Origin: Seminavis robusta
Lineage: Eukaryota; Bacillariophyta; Bacillariophyceae; Naviculales; Naviculaceae
Reading direction: 5' to 3'
Length of the DNA: 64,000 nt
NCBI GenBank assembly: GCA_903772945.1
Contig: CAICTM010000141.1
Span: 1-64,000 of the forward strand
Shown here: in pieces, positions 21,470-31,843 of the stretch
Layout: every line of letters starts with the position of its first letter
How positions within the stretch are numbered: the first letter of the stretch is position 1
Position numbers and translations under genes: made by a program
Notes under the pieces: generated by a model
What the model was told of the DNA's origin: nothing
Databases searched by the model: none
The model's input: only the letters and a program-made list of their open reading frames with translations

Positions 21470-22267
21470 CTAATAATAGTGCACCAGGAGCATCGCTGAA
21501 ACCAGTCCTACGAACCAGCGGATTGTCAAAGTTTGAACAGCTGCTGCTGCACTATTGTCTTCGATCACTGGTGGACAGCATTGTTCTCCATAGAGCTTCT
21601 GGAACAAGCGACAGTCGGCGTTGGGTACATTGGCATCGAATTCCAATTCTCCGCAACTTTTAGAGGCATGCCGGGGAATGAATTTGAGTGGATCGGGCAG
21701 TGGTCGGTTATTGTCTCCGCCACAGATGCGACACATGTTGGCCGTCGCCTTGGGATTGTGGCATCCACAGTACTCGCCGACCGTGGCTTGATAGACATGA
21801 CAGGGCACCGATTGGTCCCGCGATGCTTGTACCTGCGAGGAAGCACACGATATCGATGGAAATCCGGCCATTTGTCCCTGCTTCAAAAAGCCAGTTTCGC
21901 ACAATCGACATTTTTGGGTCGTTTCAGAGAGAGAGGAAGCCGGTGCACACTGACACAAACCGGCTCCCCATCCTTGGAGGAAACTGCAGTTTTGAGGAGG
22001 CAATGCAATGAATCCCAAGGAATGAACGTGGCCACATGTCACATAGTCTCCTCCTCCACCATCAAACTTGGCATGCCGGTCCAACGGCTCCCAGGATGGA
22101 TCATCTCCACAGAGGGAGCATTGCACAATGGCATTGGTGTCGGTTGCCGTGACGAGAGCATCCGTAGTAGTGCCATTGGAAGCGGCAGACACACCCACAG
22201 CAGAGATGCAGAGCACCCACGGCAACAGCAACAGCAACATTCCCTTGCGCTCCTTCATCAGCATCAT
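21470..22267 (-). CDS. Secreted Cys-rich protein, possibly GPI-anchored
   Basis: 265 aa. Residues 5-28 form a signal peptide (MLLLLLPWVLCISAVGVSA) and residues 245-263 a C-terminal hydrophobic tail, the usual pair for a GPI-anchored surface protein. The mature part contains repeated cysteine modules with the signature C-x-x-C-(G/E): CSLCGDD, CRLCETG and CRICGGD, interleaved with LCQC and YCGC and a 'G-F-I-A-L-P-P-Q-N-C' strand. Such Cys-module secreted proteins are familiar in diatoms, but I cannot name a function. The two adjacent ATGs at 22267 and 22264 are equally possible starts. Confidence 0.8.
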   Translation of the reverse strand: MMLMKERKGMLLLLLPWVLCISAVGVSAASNGTTTDALVTATDTNAIVQCSLCGDDPSWEPLDRHAKFDGGGGDYVTCGHVHSLGFIALPPQNCSFLQGWGAGLCQCAPASSLSETTQKCRLCETGFLKQGQMAGFPSISCASSQVQASRDQSVPCHVYQATVGEYCGCHNPKATANMCRICGGDNNRPLPDPLKFIPRHASKSCGELEFDANVPNADCRLFQKLYGEQCCPPVIEDNSAAAAVQTLTIRWFVGLVSAMLLVHYY

Positions 22268-22499
22268 TTGTTGTTGGATTTCTGTGAAATAGCTTGGTTC
22301 TTTTTTCTGTGGATTTGAATTTGGACTTTTCCGTTACTCGTAGGGTTTTGGGTTACGCTTTAGGTTTTGGAATCTTTTGAGGAGCTCGATCCTCATTTTT
22401 TCTCTCTCGTAAAGTATTTTTCTCGTTGGTGGTGAATACCGGTGCAATCTCTGTCTTTAGTTCATCTACTAGCTAGTATCTCTCTGTTAAGATAACATC

Positions 22500-24251
22500 A
22501 TGGCCCAACCACTCTCTATTTCCACCGGTGACGACCACGACGAAACCCAGGCTCTTCAACAACAAGATGACGACGACACTACTAGCAATAATAACGAACC
22601 TTCTTTGGAGCAAAAGATTTTGGAAGTGGTCAAGAAATGTCCCAAGGACGAGTCACAACAATACTTGGTCAAACCAGCTCGCTTGTCGGCGGAACTCGGT
22701 CTGAGTGTCGAAGATGCCACGGCCGAACTGTGTGGACTACTCCAGGCGGTAGGTGGTGGTCACGATGGAGCCGAGTTTCGCTTTGAGACGACGAAAGATG
22801 ACACGAATAGTAGTACTGGAGTCTCCACCATGGTCTTTACATTTCCACTCGATTTTGAACGGCGTGCCAAACGGAAAAGACGAAAGGAAGATTTCCAACA
22901 ATGGCTGTGGGAGTGCTTTCTAGTATTCCTCAAGGGTCTCAAGATTGTTACAGCCTTTGGATTGATCCTGTCTCTCTGTATTTTGGTCATTGCCGCAATG
23001 ATTGGAATTGTTGTGGCGATCGTGGCCATGTCGACCAACAATCAACGCGGAAATGGGGCTCATCGGCACATGTTATTTCGACAATTGAGAGCCATGTTCT
23101 ACACCGTGCGACAATTGCTCTGGTGCTATGCACTCTTTGGACAAAGCGTGGAAGGACAGGATCCGTTCTTGGGAGAAATGGCATACGACATGTCTCTGCT
23201 GTTGAGTGTCTGTTGTGGCAGTCCAGGAAGCTTTTTCTGGTGGTTTCGAATGCAACAATTGAATCGAAGAAGGGAAATGCAACGACGAGGATGGAGACGA
23301 GGTTTGTGGAACCAAAGCAGTGGTGGACAATATGAAATGGAAAGTGATGTTTCGGGAGTGCGCCTGGTACGAGGAGGAGACTGGGCAAGACAGCAGCAAC
23401 AATTACAACAACCAGTGCAACAAGGTTCTTCCGATGAACAGCGTGGTTTGCTCTCGATTGCAGTAGAATACTTGTTTGGTCCCACTCCGTTTGCACCCGG
23501 TCCGTCGGAAACCGAAAAGTGGAAACTGAGGGCAGCAGCCATTGTCCAGTTGGCCAGCAACCACCAAGGCGTCTCGCTGCAGCAACTAAGTCCCTACACG
23601 GACGAACCACCTTCGTCAGTGGATCAAGATGTGACCGCTCTGGTGGCGGGAGGGTTGCAGATTGTGACTCACTTTAATGGAGTGCCAGCCAAAACCACGA
23701 CCGAAATGAAGCCTCACATGGCACAGTTTTCCTTTCCCGAACTCATGGGAGAAAGTCAATACGCAGCACGCTACGAAAACTTGGCAGACGACGAAGACGC
23801 CGATGACGAATCATGGGGGTCACTGCTCTGCGTGGGCGCCACTGGACTGGGGCGACCCTCACGACGTACGGGTGCGACAGCTTCGCCCGTACCGACACAT
23901 CTCACGGAACGACGGTACAAGTTCACAAAGCTTCAGACCAACCAATTTGTGTATTGCGTATCTCTGGGTGCCCTCAACTTGGTCGGAGTCATTTGGCTCA
24001 AACAGTCTCTGGAGCCCAAAGGAATGCTTTTTATACCAGATGGAACTCTCATGGCAACAATCATCAAACATGGTCTCATGAAGGTCTTGTACTTTTATGC
24101 AATCCTGTTCTTTGTCCTGCCTGCGGCTAGACTGGCTTTGATTGCCCTGCTCAATGCCAGAATCAGGAAAAGAAACAGTCGACGCAAGGGCTTGGCTTCT
24201 TCTCTGAATGTCTCATCATCAGTACCGGCACAGGTATCCAGTCCGTTATGA
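22500..24251 (+). CDS. Conserved membrane protein of the plant At5g03900 type
   Basis: 583 aa. N-terminal acidic/Gln-rich tail, a helical domain at about 38-110 (LEQKILEVVKKCPK, resembling a winged helix), then a basic stretch and a strong membrane helix pair at about 145-180. A second domain from about 315 to 420 has the order EYLFGPTPF, EKWKLRAAAIVQLASNHQGVS and MAQFSFPEL. This matches my memory of plastid-envelope-type proteins such as Arabidopsis At5g03900, which has a similar FGD...W...I..NGGVV...FPEL layout. The C-terminus has two further hydrophobic helices (about 485-505, 525-555). Function is unknown. No clear plastid presequence is seen. Similarity to At5g03900 is moderate and from memory. 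Confidence 0.8.
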   Translation: MAQPLSISTGDDHDETQALQQQDDDDTTSNNNEPSLEQKILEVVKKCPKDESQQYLVKPARLSAELGLSVEDATAELCGLLQAVGGGHDGAEFRFETTKDDTNSSTGVSTMVFTFPLDFERRAKRKRRKEDFQQWLWECFLVFLKGLKIVTAFGLILSLCILVIAAMIGIVVAIVAMSTNNQRGNGAHRHMLFRQLRAMFYTVRQLLWCYALFGQSVEGQDPFLGEMAYDMSLLLSVCCGSPGSFFWWFRMQQLNRRREMQRRGWRRGLWNQSSGGQYEMESDVSGVRLVRGGDWARQQQQLQQPVQQGSSDEQRGLLSIAVEYLFGPTPFAPGPSETEKWKLRAAAIVQLASNHQGVSLQQLSPYTDEPPSSVDQDVTALVAGGLQIVTHFNGVPAKTTTEMKPHMAQFSFPELMGESQYAARYENLADDEDADDESWGSLLCVGATGLGRPSRRTGATASPVPTHLTERRYKFTKLQTNQFVYCVSLGALNLVGVIWLKQSLEPKGMLFIPDGTLMATIIKHGLMKVLYFYAILFFVLPAARLALIALLNARIRKRNSRRKGLASSLNVSSSVPAQVSSPL

Positions 24252-24519
24252 TGGATATATTCTCTACACTACATGTACTATAGGTTCACGTTCTTTCATT
24301 TTATTTTAGTAGAGCCTGCACTAGTAGATCGACTAGCCAGTACGCATCAATTGCTTTGACAAAATGTAAGTGTGGGTAACACGAAGAATAACACTCCTTC
24401 ATGGGAGTCGAGTCATCTATGCCGAATCTTTGATCTTCTGTTGTGCTGTTGTTGATTCAATCATTCGGCGCCCGGAAGTTTATTGGTGGCCGGGTCTATG
24501 CAAGAGCGCTCGGACCCGC

Positions 24520-25713
24520 CTACAACCGGCATTTCTTCAGCAACCCTGGTACACCATCTCTTTTGTAGTCGTTCTGGGTCACCCAAAACTCTCGTTTCAT
24601 GCCAATGGCGTCCCCAACAATGGAGGCGCCATGGAACAAAGAAAACTCTTCGTTCGCCAATTCGACAGAAATGTTTTCCACCTGCAAGGGGGTCCAGTTC
24701 TTCTCTTCGCGGAACCGTGGGTTCCATTGCTTCTCGTCCCGGAACTGAGTTCGAACTTCTGCTTGAAGTCGCTCCAACAACCCTGGAATGCGCGAGAGAC
24801 CTCCCGACAAGATGATGCGAGAAACAATGTCCTTCACGCAGTCGAGAGGAATTGATGTAGCCACTAGCTCGACAATTGCATGACCAATCCCTTTCGCTTC
24901 GATCCCGAGAAGCGACGGGTTGAACATGCATTCCACAGTCTCAAATCGTTCCTTTTCAAGGTCGACTTCTGTGCCATCGAGGAGCTGAGTCTGCTCCAAG
25001 AGCAGCGACGTTTCCATGCTGCATCGTTTCTCTTCTGCATACGACGGAGCGGCATAGCAAAACGACTGCTTGGTGGGATCGGACACAATGAGGTCAAAGT
25101 CTCGCTTGGCGTTCAATGGATAACCCTGGTCGCCAAGGAGCTTGACAAGATGGCGGGTCATAACCCGTCCGCCAATTGGAATTCGACGGTTCGCGGCAAC
25201 AATGGCGTGCCCATGATACACCGGCAACAAGCGAATTGATCCAGCACCTGCCTCGACGATGAGACCAGTCGTTTGGTGCCCTTGCACCATCAGAATAAGT
25301 GCTGCTTCTGGTTGCATTGTGACGGCTCGGAACTTCAGCTTTTCGAACAGGAGCTCCGACAACTTTTGAAGCTCGTCATTATTCATGTTGGCCGGACGAG
25401 GGAGGAACAGCTTCAAACTCGAGAACACACCAGCGTTTTCGTCGTCGCCAACAAGCTTGCGCAGCGCCCAAGTAAACAACTCTTCGAATCGACGCCACTC
25501 TTTCACAGTTCCAGCTGCATCGAAAACCAACTTGAGCTCGATTCTGTTTACTCCCGATTCTTCCAACGCTTCGGCTCCAAAATAGACAGTTTCCTTTGCA
25601 CCACGATCGGATTTGCCGTAGAAGCAGGGCACTACTAGAGACGGAACATGGTCTCCTGCAAAACCAAGCTTGATAGAATGAGAGCCAACGTCGCAAACAA
25701 TTACGTCCTTCAT
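24520..25713 (-). CDS. Actin-related protein, ARP2-like
   Basis: 397 aa from the ATG at 25713. The actin fold is clear: phosphate 1 loop CDVGSHSIKLGFAG, connect 1 region QPEAALILMVQG, phosphate 2 loop VEAGAGSIRLLPVY, and the adenosine loop ILSGGLSRIPGLLERL. Among ARPs it looks most like ARP2: LLDGTEVDLEKERFE followed by MFNPSLLGIEAKGIG parallels ARP2's LPDG...GGERFE...LF.PHL..VEG.G, and the C-terminus FWVTQNDYKRDGV parallels FWMTRQEYQEKGV. ARP2 nucleates branched actin with ARP3. Several positions are divergent (acidic insert near 340), so a lineage-specific ARP is possible. Same strand as the SNM1 gene upstream, 266 bp away. Confidence 0.85.
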   Translation of the reverse strand: MKDVIVCDVGSHSIKLGFAGDHVPSLVVPCFYGKSDRGAKETVYFGAEALEESGVNRIELKLVFDAAGTVKEWRRFEELFTWALRKLVGDDENAGVFSSLKLFLPRPANMNNDELQKLSELLFEKLKFRAVTMQPEAALILMVQGHQTTGLIVEAGAGSIRLLPVYHGHAIVAANRRIPIGGRVMTRHLVKLLGDQGYPLNAKRDFDLIVSDPTKQSFCYAAPSYAEEKRCSMETSLLLEQTQLLDGTEVDLEKERFETVECMFNPSLLGIEAKGIGHAIVELVATSIPLDCVKDIVSRIILSGGLSRIPGLLERLQAEVRTQFRDEKQWNPRFREEKNWTPLQVENISVELANEEFSLFHGASIVGDAIGMKREFWVTQNDYKRDGVPGLLKKCRL

Positions 25714-25979
25714 GGTCAAGAGACGAGAGTGAAACGAATTGTGGACGGAATGGGAGCAAAAAAAGAAACGGCCGCCCACGACTCGATTTCAAAAACGATC
25801 CCGTACCGAAAAGCACAGGGAACGTTTTCAAGGGGTATCCACCGTCAAATTGAGGGGCCAAAGCAGTACATGTATCAAAGCAATCTATCCATAACCAGGG
25901 TACAGTAGCTGTTGTCGGGAACGTGTTCAATAAAGGACAAGCCAAACCCCAGCCTGGACAGAATTCTATAATGTCTAAA

Positions 25980-27833
25980 CTAACTTGTCTTCTTCTTGAC
26001 AGCAAAAAACTGTGTGATGGGGGGTGTAGACTGCTTCTCCGGTGTTTTGCCTCTAGTGCGCTTTGTCGGCGTGCTACTAGTCGGCGTAATACTAGAAGTC
26101 TTTTGCCGCTTTGCAGCTTGGGCCACAGGCGAACCATGGGCGTTTTTCTTCTGTGTGGACAATGCGTTGGCACTCTCACTCTTCGGGGGTCTGATGAACT
26201 TTGCATCTGGAAGATTTGGTTCAGGCTCCTCGTCGGAAGATGCACCGGTAAGGTCTACGTACTTGTTCTCGTCAGCAACGCCCTGGTGGACCAGAGCATC
26301 CTTACACGCCTGGGTGTCGCGTGGAGGCTTCTGCTCACTGCTTGGCTGTTCGTTTCCGCGCCCCATACTTGGCTCTGACTTGATCCCCGGATATCTTTCA
26401 GGTGCGTTTGAATCAGACTTTGCATTCATTTTGAGTGTCCCAGCACCAACCGCCGCTGCGTGGGAGGGTTCCATCTTGGACGGACTCTTTGCTTGCATGC
26501 CCTTGAAGAATTGGAGCTTGGCTCGAGAGGAATCGACGTACTTGCGGAATAATGTTTCCAGCCTCCGACAATCATTGGCATCTTTGAAGACAGTGGGAAT
26601 AACCTTCCTCGGCCGACAGAATTCGACGAACGATTCTAGCTCTGAACAGGAAGAATGCTCGCTGTAGGCAACCAACCGAATCTCCACGTCCACACGTCGA
26701 TTGGACTTGCGGCACTCGAGCTGTCTCTTACAGACTGCATTTTTCTTGTTCCAGTTGGTGGCGTCACTCCACCCGGTTGGGATAAATGCCAGAATTTTGT
26801 CGTAATTGCGCTGTAGATCCTCTTCGTAATTGACGCAGTTTCTGTAGTTCGGCTTGAAGAAAGGCCACAGCTCTCCCGCCATTCCCATGCGAATGCAATG
26901 TATGTCCGTAGCATTGGGATCGCTTGTGCAACGCTGAATCATTTGATTGCAGGCGTGCGCATCGTTGGCATTACTATCAACCCTTTTGCCATCCGAAGCA
27001 TCATTCCCAGATTCGGCGCCCTTTGTAGATTGTATGCATCTCATCATCTCTAGCTTTCGTTCTGTCACGTAAATTGGTTGCCCTGCTCGGCGACAGGCCT
27101 CCCACAACACTCTCTCTTTTCCAATGGAATAACACGAGAGTAGAATTAGCACTCTTGGCTTGCTTGGGTCGTCGACTCTATTTGTTTGATCGCCACACTG
27201 TTCATGTGCAGCCAACACTTGATGAACTTGCGTGGCAACAGTGTCCACGGCCACCTCCTGTGGAACAAAGGTGTGTTTGGGGTGTCCATATGTAGTATCA
27301 AGGTAGAGTAGATCAATTTTTCGATTCTGGACTGCGTCTTTGATTCTAGGGTAGCATTTCATTTTGGGATGGTAGCGCATATCGCCTGTATGAATATGCG
27401 TCGTCCCATCGGATAGTTGAATGGCGACAATGGCTGCTCCAGGACAGTGGTTGGCATCATAAAAGGTAATCTTGACTGAATTGCTGATAGCGTCCTTTTC
27501 TGCCGTAGCATTGCTGGTATCAATTTTCTTGGCGGCAGCCAACACACATTCTTCCAATATCCAAGTTTCCCCATATTCATGTTCCACCAGAAACTGAGGA
27601 GGGACTTGGTGAACTTTGCGCAGCAATGCGGCTGTCACCGGGGTGCAGTGGATCAAGGCAGGACCCTTATACTTGAATTCCCGAGGTAGACTCTGATAAT
27701 GATCCCCATGATAATGAGTTAGAATAAACGAGTTTCCTGCATCTGTTGTTTTGCGCAAGAAAGACCCCTTAAAGGCGTCAATGTAGAGCCCCGGTACTTC
27801 TTCTACAACATGACAAGCTTCCGTGCTGTTCAT
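25980..27833 (-). CDS. SNM1/PSO2-family metallo-beta-lactamase DNA nuclease
   Basis: 617 aa, ATG at 27833. The beta-CASP nuclease family of interstrand crosslink repair and end processing. Seen: motif 2 THYHGDHY with H40, H42, D44, H45; motif 3 DANHCPGAA; HTGDMRYHP; and the family phrase LDTTYGHPKHTF, followed by the DRMBL-type block VRLVAYSEHSSCSEL..FV.F.RPRKVIPTV. Residues 480-600 are disordered and acidic/basic. The last residues read TPPITQFFAVKKKTS: TPPITQFF (603-610) matches a PIP box except that Thr replaces the leading Gln. It could be SNM1A-, SNM1B- or Artemis-like; the sequence does not decide. A related-strand ARP2-like gene lies downstream. Confidence 0.92.
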   Translation of the reverse strand: MNSTEACHVVEEVPGLYIDAFKGSFLRKTTDAGNSFILTHYHGDHYQSLPREFKYKGPALIHCTPVTAALLRKVHQVPPQFLVEHEYGETWILEECVLAAAKKIDTSNATAEKDAISNSVKITFYDANHCPGAAIVAIQLSDGTTHIHTGDMRYHPKMKCYPRIKDAVQNRKIDLLYLDTTYGHPKHTFVPQEVAVDTVATQVHQVLAAHEQCGDQTNRVDDPSKPRVLILLSCYSIGKERVLWEACRRAGQPIYVTERKLEMMRCIQSTKGAESGNDASDGKRVDSNANDAHACNQMIQRCTSDPNATDIHCIRMGMAGELWPFFKPNYRNCVNYEEDLQRNYDKILAFIPTGWSDATNWNKKNAVCKRQLECRKSNRRVDVEIRLVAYSEHSSCSELESFVEFCRPRKVIPTVFKDANDCRRLETLFRKYVDSSRAKLQFFKGMQAKSPSKMEPSHAAAVGAGTLKMNAKSDSNAPERYPGIKSEPSMGRGNEQPSSEQKPPRDTQACKDALVHQGVADENKYVDLTGASSDEEPEPNLPDAKFIRPPKSESANALSTQKKNAHGSPVAQAAKRQKTSSITPTSSTPTKRTRGKTPEKQSTPPITQFFAVKKKTS

Positions 27834-29093
27834 AACGACATTGGCAGTGGGTAGATGCAATTTGCACGGACGGGAAAGATCCAGCTCGATAGCTCGGAAG
27901 GACCATGGACCATGGTCGTGCTGCGTTCGCTGTTGGTTTTGGAACCTGTTTTCATTCCGGATTGCGGGACTCCCAAAGAGGGACTGCTCAAGACTCCATC
28001 TTCAGCAAAGAGTGAATACTGCCGTAGAGCCACTGTAGAAAAGAGTGCAGACAGAAAGACAGGATGATAAAAACTGACCTGTCAGCTGGCTGTCGTTCTC
28101 CTGCCAATACCGTAGAAAATCTTTTGACATTATTTATCCCCTGAGAGCTGAGAAGGAGCAACGCATACATGTATGCATACAACCCTCCCCGGCCTATTGG
28201 CACTACTATCAACAGCCTACTAGTATCCAGTATGTATTGGTCTGATTGCTCCATAATCAGGACTCCTGGTGTGTCGGAGCACCCTGAACCAAGCCATGGA
28301 ATCGCCGGACCCAGCGACTTTCACACCGCAAAAGAGTGTGGAAGCTCTGTGTTAGGGGATGGAAGAGTGGGTCCCCAACAGCCAAGCAAGTCAACCAGAG
28401 TGAAAAGTGACAAATGATGCCTCGCGCCTAATGTAAATCAACCTGTTTAGAATCCCACATCTTCCTCTCCTGTCGCCTAGTGTTCTTGGCAGCGCCCAGG
28501 CAAAGAAAGCAAGCTGTCTTGACAGAGTGGGCTGAAGATCGTCTTAACGTGGTGCTAGACCCCTAGGCCTGCTTGGATTTGACCACCTCAGCATATTATG
28601 TTGCAACAAAAGAGCTCACAAGCTCACAAGAGCAAGTTGTTGGGTGCGAATCAGAGGCTGGTTCTTCAGCTGTTCTTCCTGCTCAGAAGAATCCAGTGGT
28701 CTGTCCGAATCCGAATTTCGATGCTCCATTTGCGTTTCATTTATTTATGACTACCGTACTCCAGAGTCGTTATTAATAGTCAGGAAAAGAACCATTTCCA
28801 GTGACATCATCGTTTATCCAATCATAAATATACCGAGCGCTTTAGCTGTACGAACTCTTTCCTGTCTACTGGAGTAAACAGAAGGCCAAACGAACGCTGA
28901 CAAAACTAAGATAGATATTTTAATTTTCTCGAGCTGCAAGCAACTTTTGAGAAAAGTGCATGGCAATTGCCAGATTGGGCTTGATGAGCTCTTGATGATG
29001 GCAGCATGATGATAATCTCATTATCTCCACCCACCGAGACCTTACTTACACCCAGGTTGGTCCAAGCTGCAAAAAGGTTTGAATAGATCCACC
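27834..29093. other. Divergent intergenic region
   Basis: 1.26 kb between the SNM1 start and a diatom-family gene. No gene, tRNA or known snRNA is recognised. Confidence 0.5.
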
Positions 29094-29708
29094 ATGGTCC
29101 AGAAAAAAGTGAGCTTTGCCGTCAGGCCAAAGCTGCACATGTACTACACGGAACCCAGCGATACAAAGCGACGGCGAAAGCGGTTCAAGGAAACAGTTGA
29201 GACAGAAGAGTGGATCAAAACTTACTCAATTCTACTTGAAGGATGCTATCGGAAGCCAGTCCAGGAAAAGCTTGATGCCTTTGTTATCTTATCTGACAAA
29301 GACTACATCCGAGGAAAGGAGTGTATCATCTGCAAGGACTTTGCCCAAGAGAGAGCAGAACTGCGCTTGAAAGTAGTTCAATCTGTTATCGCACGAGAAA
29401 TGTCATTGAAGATTGATACTTCCAAAACGCTGGATGATATTGCAGACGAGCTGTGTGCTGTTTCACAAAAGCATAGCTGCTGCGCAAGAACATTTGCACG
29501 GCACATGGGAAAGGCGGACGAACTGGCTGCAAGAGTGGGCGAGGACAACGATACGGCGATGCGTCTGATCTACAGACTACATGGACAAAGCATGAAGTCC
29601 TTGTCGGCAACTCTGGCGTATGTTGGACATGATTATGTTGTGCCGGGTGTATGTCAGTTTGCACACCTATGCTGGCGGTCAGGCATTCTTTGTTCCGGTG
29701 TTGTATAG
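29094..29708 (+). CDS. Diatom-type protein of unknown function (VSF motif)
   Basis: 204 aa from an ATG in strong context (accATGg). The N-terminus has KKVSFAVRPKLHMYYTEP, the sort of short 'K-V-S-F-...-V' opening seen in large diatom-only families; the rest is helical and charged (VETEEWIKTYSILLEG, a CIICKDFAQERAEL helix and a CCARTFARHMGKADELAARV helix). A C-x-x-C pair sits at CIICKDF. No targeting signal or membrane segment. I do not know its function. Confidence 0.65.
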   Translation: MVQKKVSFAVRPKLHMYYTEPSDTKRRRKRFKETVETEEWIKTYSILLEGCYRKPVQEKLDAFVILSDKDYIRGKECIICKDFAQERAELRLKVVQSVIAREMSLKIDTSKTLDDIADELCAVSQKHSCCARTFARHMGKADELAARVGEDNDTAMRLIYRLHGQSMKSLSATLAYVGHDYVVPGVCQFAHLCWRSGILCSGVV

Positions 29709-31843
29709 GCAACAGAGCGCCTATAGCTTGCTAATACTTTCTCTAGATTGCAACTTCCTACCTCTCCATATCGTTGCCTCTCCAAGCTATCCTAACGTCA
29801 GCAACCACTGTCAACAGGAACCACCCAAACTTCGTCCTCCTACTGCATGACCAGTACCACCTTGTGGCCAATTGGATGCTCCTCTGAAGAGAGCTACGAT
29901 AAGACACTCCTCCTAACATTGTAGCTCTTTTTGTTTCTTGCTTGCATGCGGCACTTTGAAAATGCAGGGGCGGCTACTAGCGTGAAGAGTTGCTATCACC
30001 TGCCACTGTCGGTGGTACCGGGGCCGGTACATACATGTAACCACAGCAGAAGGAATGGCACCGGCTATGCATACTTTACTTGAATATTACTACCTAGCTA
30101 CTCGAGTAGCTAGTATTGGTGGTTGATAGGATAGTGGGGTGACAACTCCGTTTTACGTCCTTGCATCCCCGTAACTGCCACTCCAACTTGCCAACGCAAC
30201 TCAAGACCTTGGACTTGGGACTCCATTGTCAGCCTCTGAAGGCGAAAGATTAGCTCTAGTAGTGGGAGATTCTATTCTGCAGCAAACATTGCTGGTGGCC
30301 AGGTGCTAGCTAGCTCGGGGCTTGTGGCTGGTGCTGAACCGCTGTCCCAAAAGTTGGGCTCCCCAGCAGGGCGCTTGGTTGTCGCCAGGTGGAAGTACTT
30401 TCTCGATAGCGGCCGGCAACGCATCATACCGGTACGACAAGGTACCAGTAGCTACTAGGTACCTGGTACCGGTACGAATAAGAGTACGGTAGCAACATTG
30501 AGGACACATGCAATGTGTTCCCATGAATTTGTGTTCGTGCAAGGCAACAGAAGCATTTGTAGGACTGGATTCTGAACTGAAAGGAAGAATGATCAATCCT
30601 CGCTTGCTCCTGAGCATCGAAGGCCAGTCAAGGCTAGAGCATTTCTCATGTCCTGCTCTGGTACACACCAGGTAATACTGTAGCTACATGTATACTGCTA
30701 GCTAGCTATCGCAAGTTACAAGCCAGCAGCTCTTCCTGACAGCTCATCAACGTGACCACCAAATATGCCTCCAAAAGCTTACCGCAGATAGATTAAAAAG
30801 TGGAAGATAAGCGAAACGGGACTTCCTAGCTTCCCTCACCTCGCGATTTGACCGGCAAATTCATCTGATTCGAAGAAAAACTTACGTTTCTTCCTTTGAT
30901 TTTAAGATATACTTTCCTTTCATCTAACTTACCCACTCATCAGGCGAAGCGACAATGAAACCAAGCAATACGTGTAGTGTACGCTGAATGATACTAACTT
31001 CCTCTACATCAAGAAATCACTGGTTACATTGCAACACAAGCGACACTACATGTAGTAGACAAAGAGCTGCAGGTGATTAACTGCTTCTAGCTAGCTCGCT
31101 TGTGGAAGAACGGGCCTTCTAAAAAGGTACCGTACCGTAGAGTCAAACATTGAACTCTCTCTTAGTGTACCAGGTACCAATGTCTTCCCAGAAGTATTCC
31201 GTAGAAAGTGCTTCTAATGATGCTGTGTGCTCTACTACACTTCAGCAATCCTACATGTTATGCATAGCAAAATTACAACCATGAATGATGATTCGATTCT
31301 CTGTTTGGCCTTGGTAATGTCTTATAACAAAGGTACAAACTAATGACTATTAAGGATATGGTTGTTCGTGTTGAGTTCGAATTGGATCCGGTGAGTCGAT
31401 CGAATGTCTTCAGTTGAATGCTACAATTAATAGCTCGGATGCTGCCAAACCGTTCTCCCGAAACGGTCTCTCTGGTGCCAACAAGACTTGTCACACTCTC
31501 TCTTTTTAATTGCTCTCCACGCTGCCGTTCACCGGAGGGTTTCGCCCACACGAAAGAAGTGGATAGGATAAGGTCCATCTCCAAGCGTTTACTGCCTTTA
31601 TTGGCGGCACAGAGCAGCCTTCGCTAATGCCTCATTAATCGTGTGGTGATAGCTCCAACAACAATCGTGATATCTCGCAGTTATTCGATTCATTCGGTAG
31701 CTGTCTATTGTCTCAACAAGACTCCTTGAGGGGATGAACCCAGAGTGAGCACAAGAGTGACATCCCAAAACTCTCATCACGTCACGCCGTTGAAAGTCAT
31801 AAGCTAGAATCCCGAGCATCCGCAGCAAACAAACAACACAACC
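29709..31843. other. Sparse 2.1 kb intergenic region rich in palindromic words
   Basis: No convincing gene. The stretch has many short self-complementary words: ggtaccggtac repeats near 30450, tacatgta near 30030 and 31050, gctagctagc near 30305, 30700 and 31090. An open frame at 30306-30668 (minus) lacks protein-like composition. Upstream regulatory DNA of the next gene is possible. Confidence 0.5.

Noticed and set aside
21533-22318. 261-codon plus-strand frame
   Set aside because: Antisense to the Cys-rich secreted protein, which has a signal peptide and Cys modules.
28262-28570. Possible structured RNA (SRP, RNase P, tRNA or snRNA)
   Set aside because: I compared by eye with the conserved blocks of U1, U2, U4, U5, U6, SRP and tRNA and found no convincing match.
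30306-30668. 120-codon minus-strand open frame in the sparse region
   Set aside because: No ATG-supported start with protein-like composition and no recognisable domain; it overlaps palindromic ggtacc repeats.
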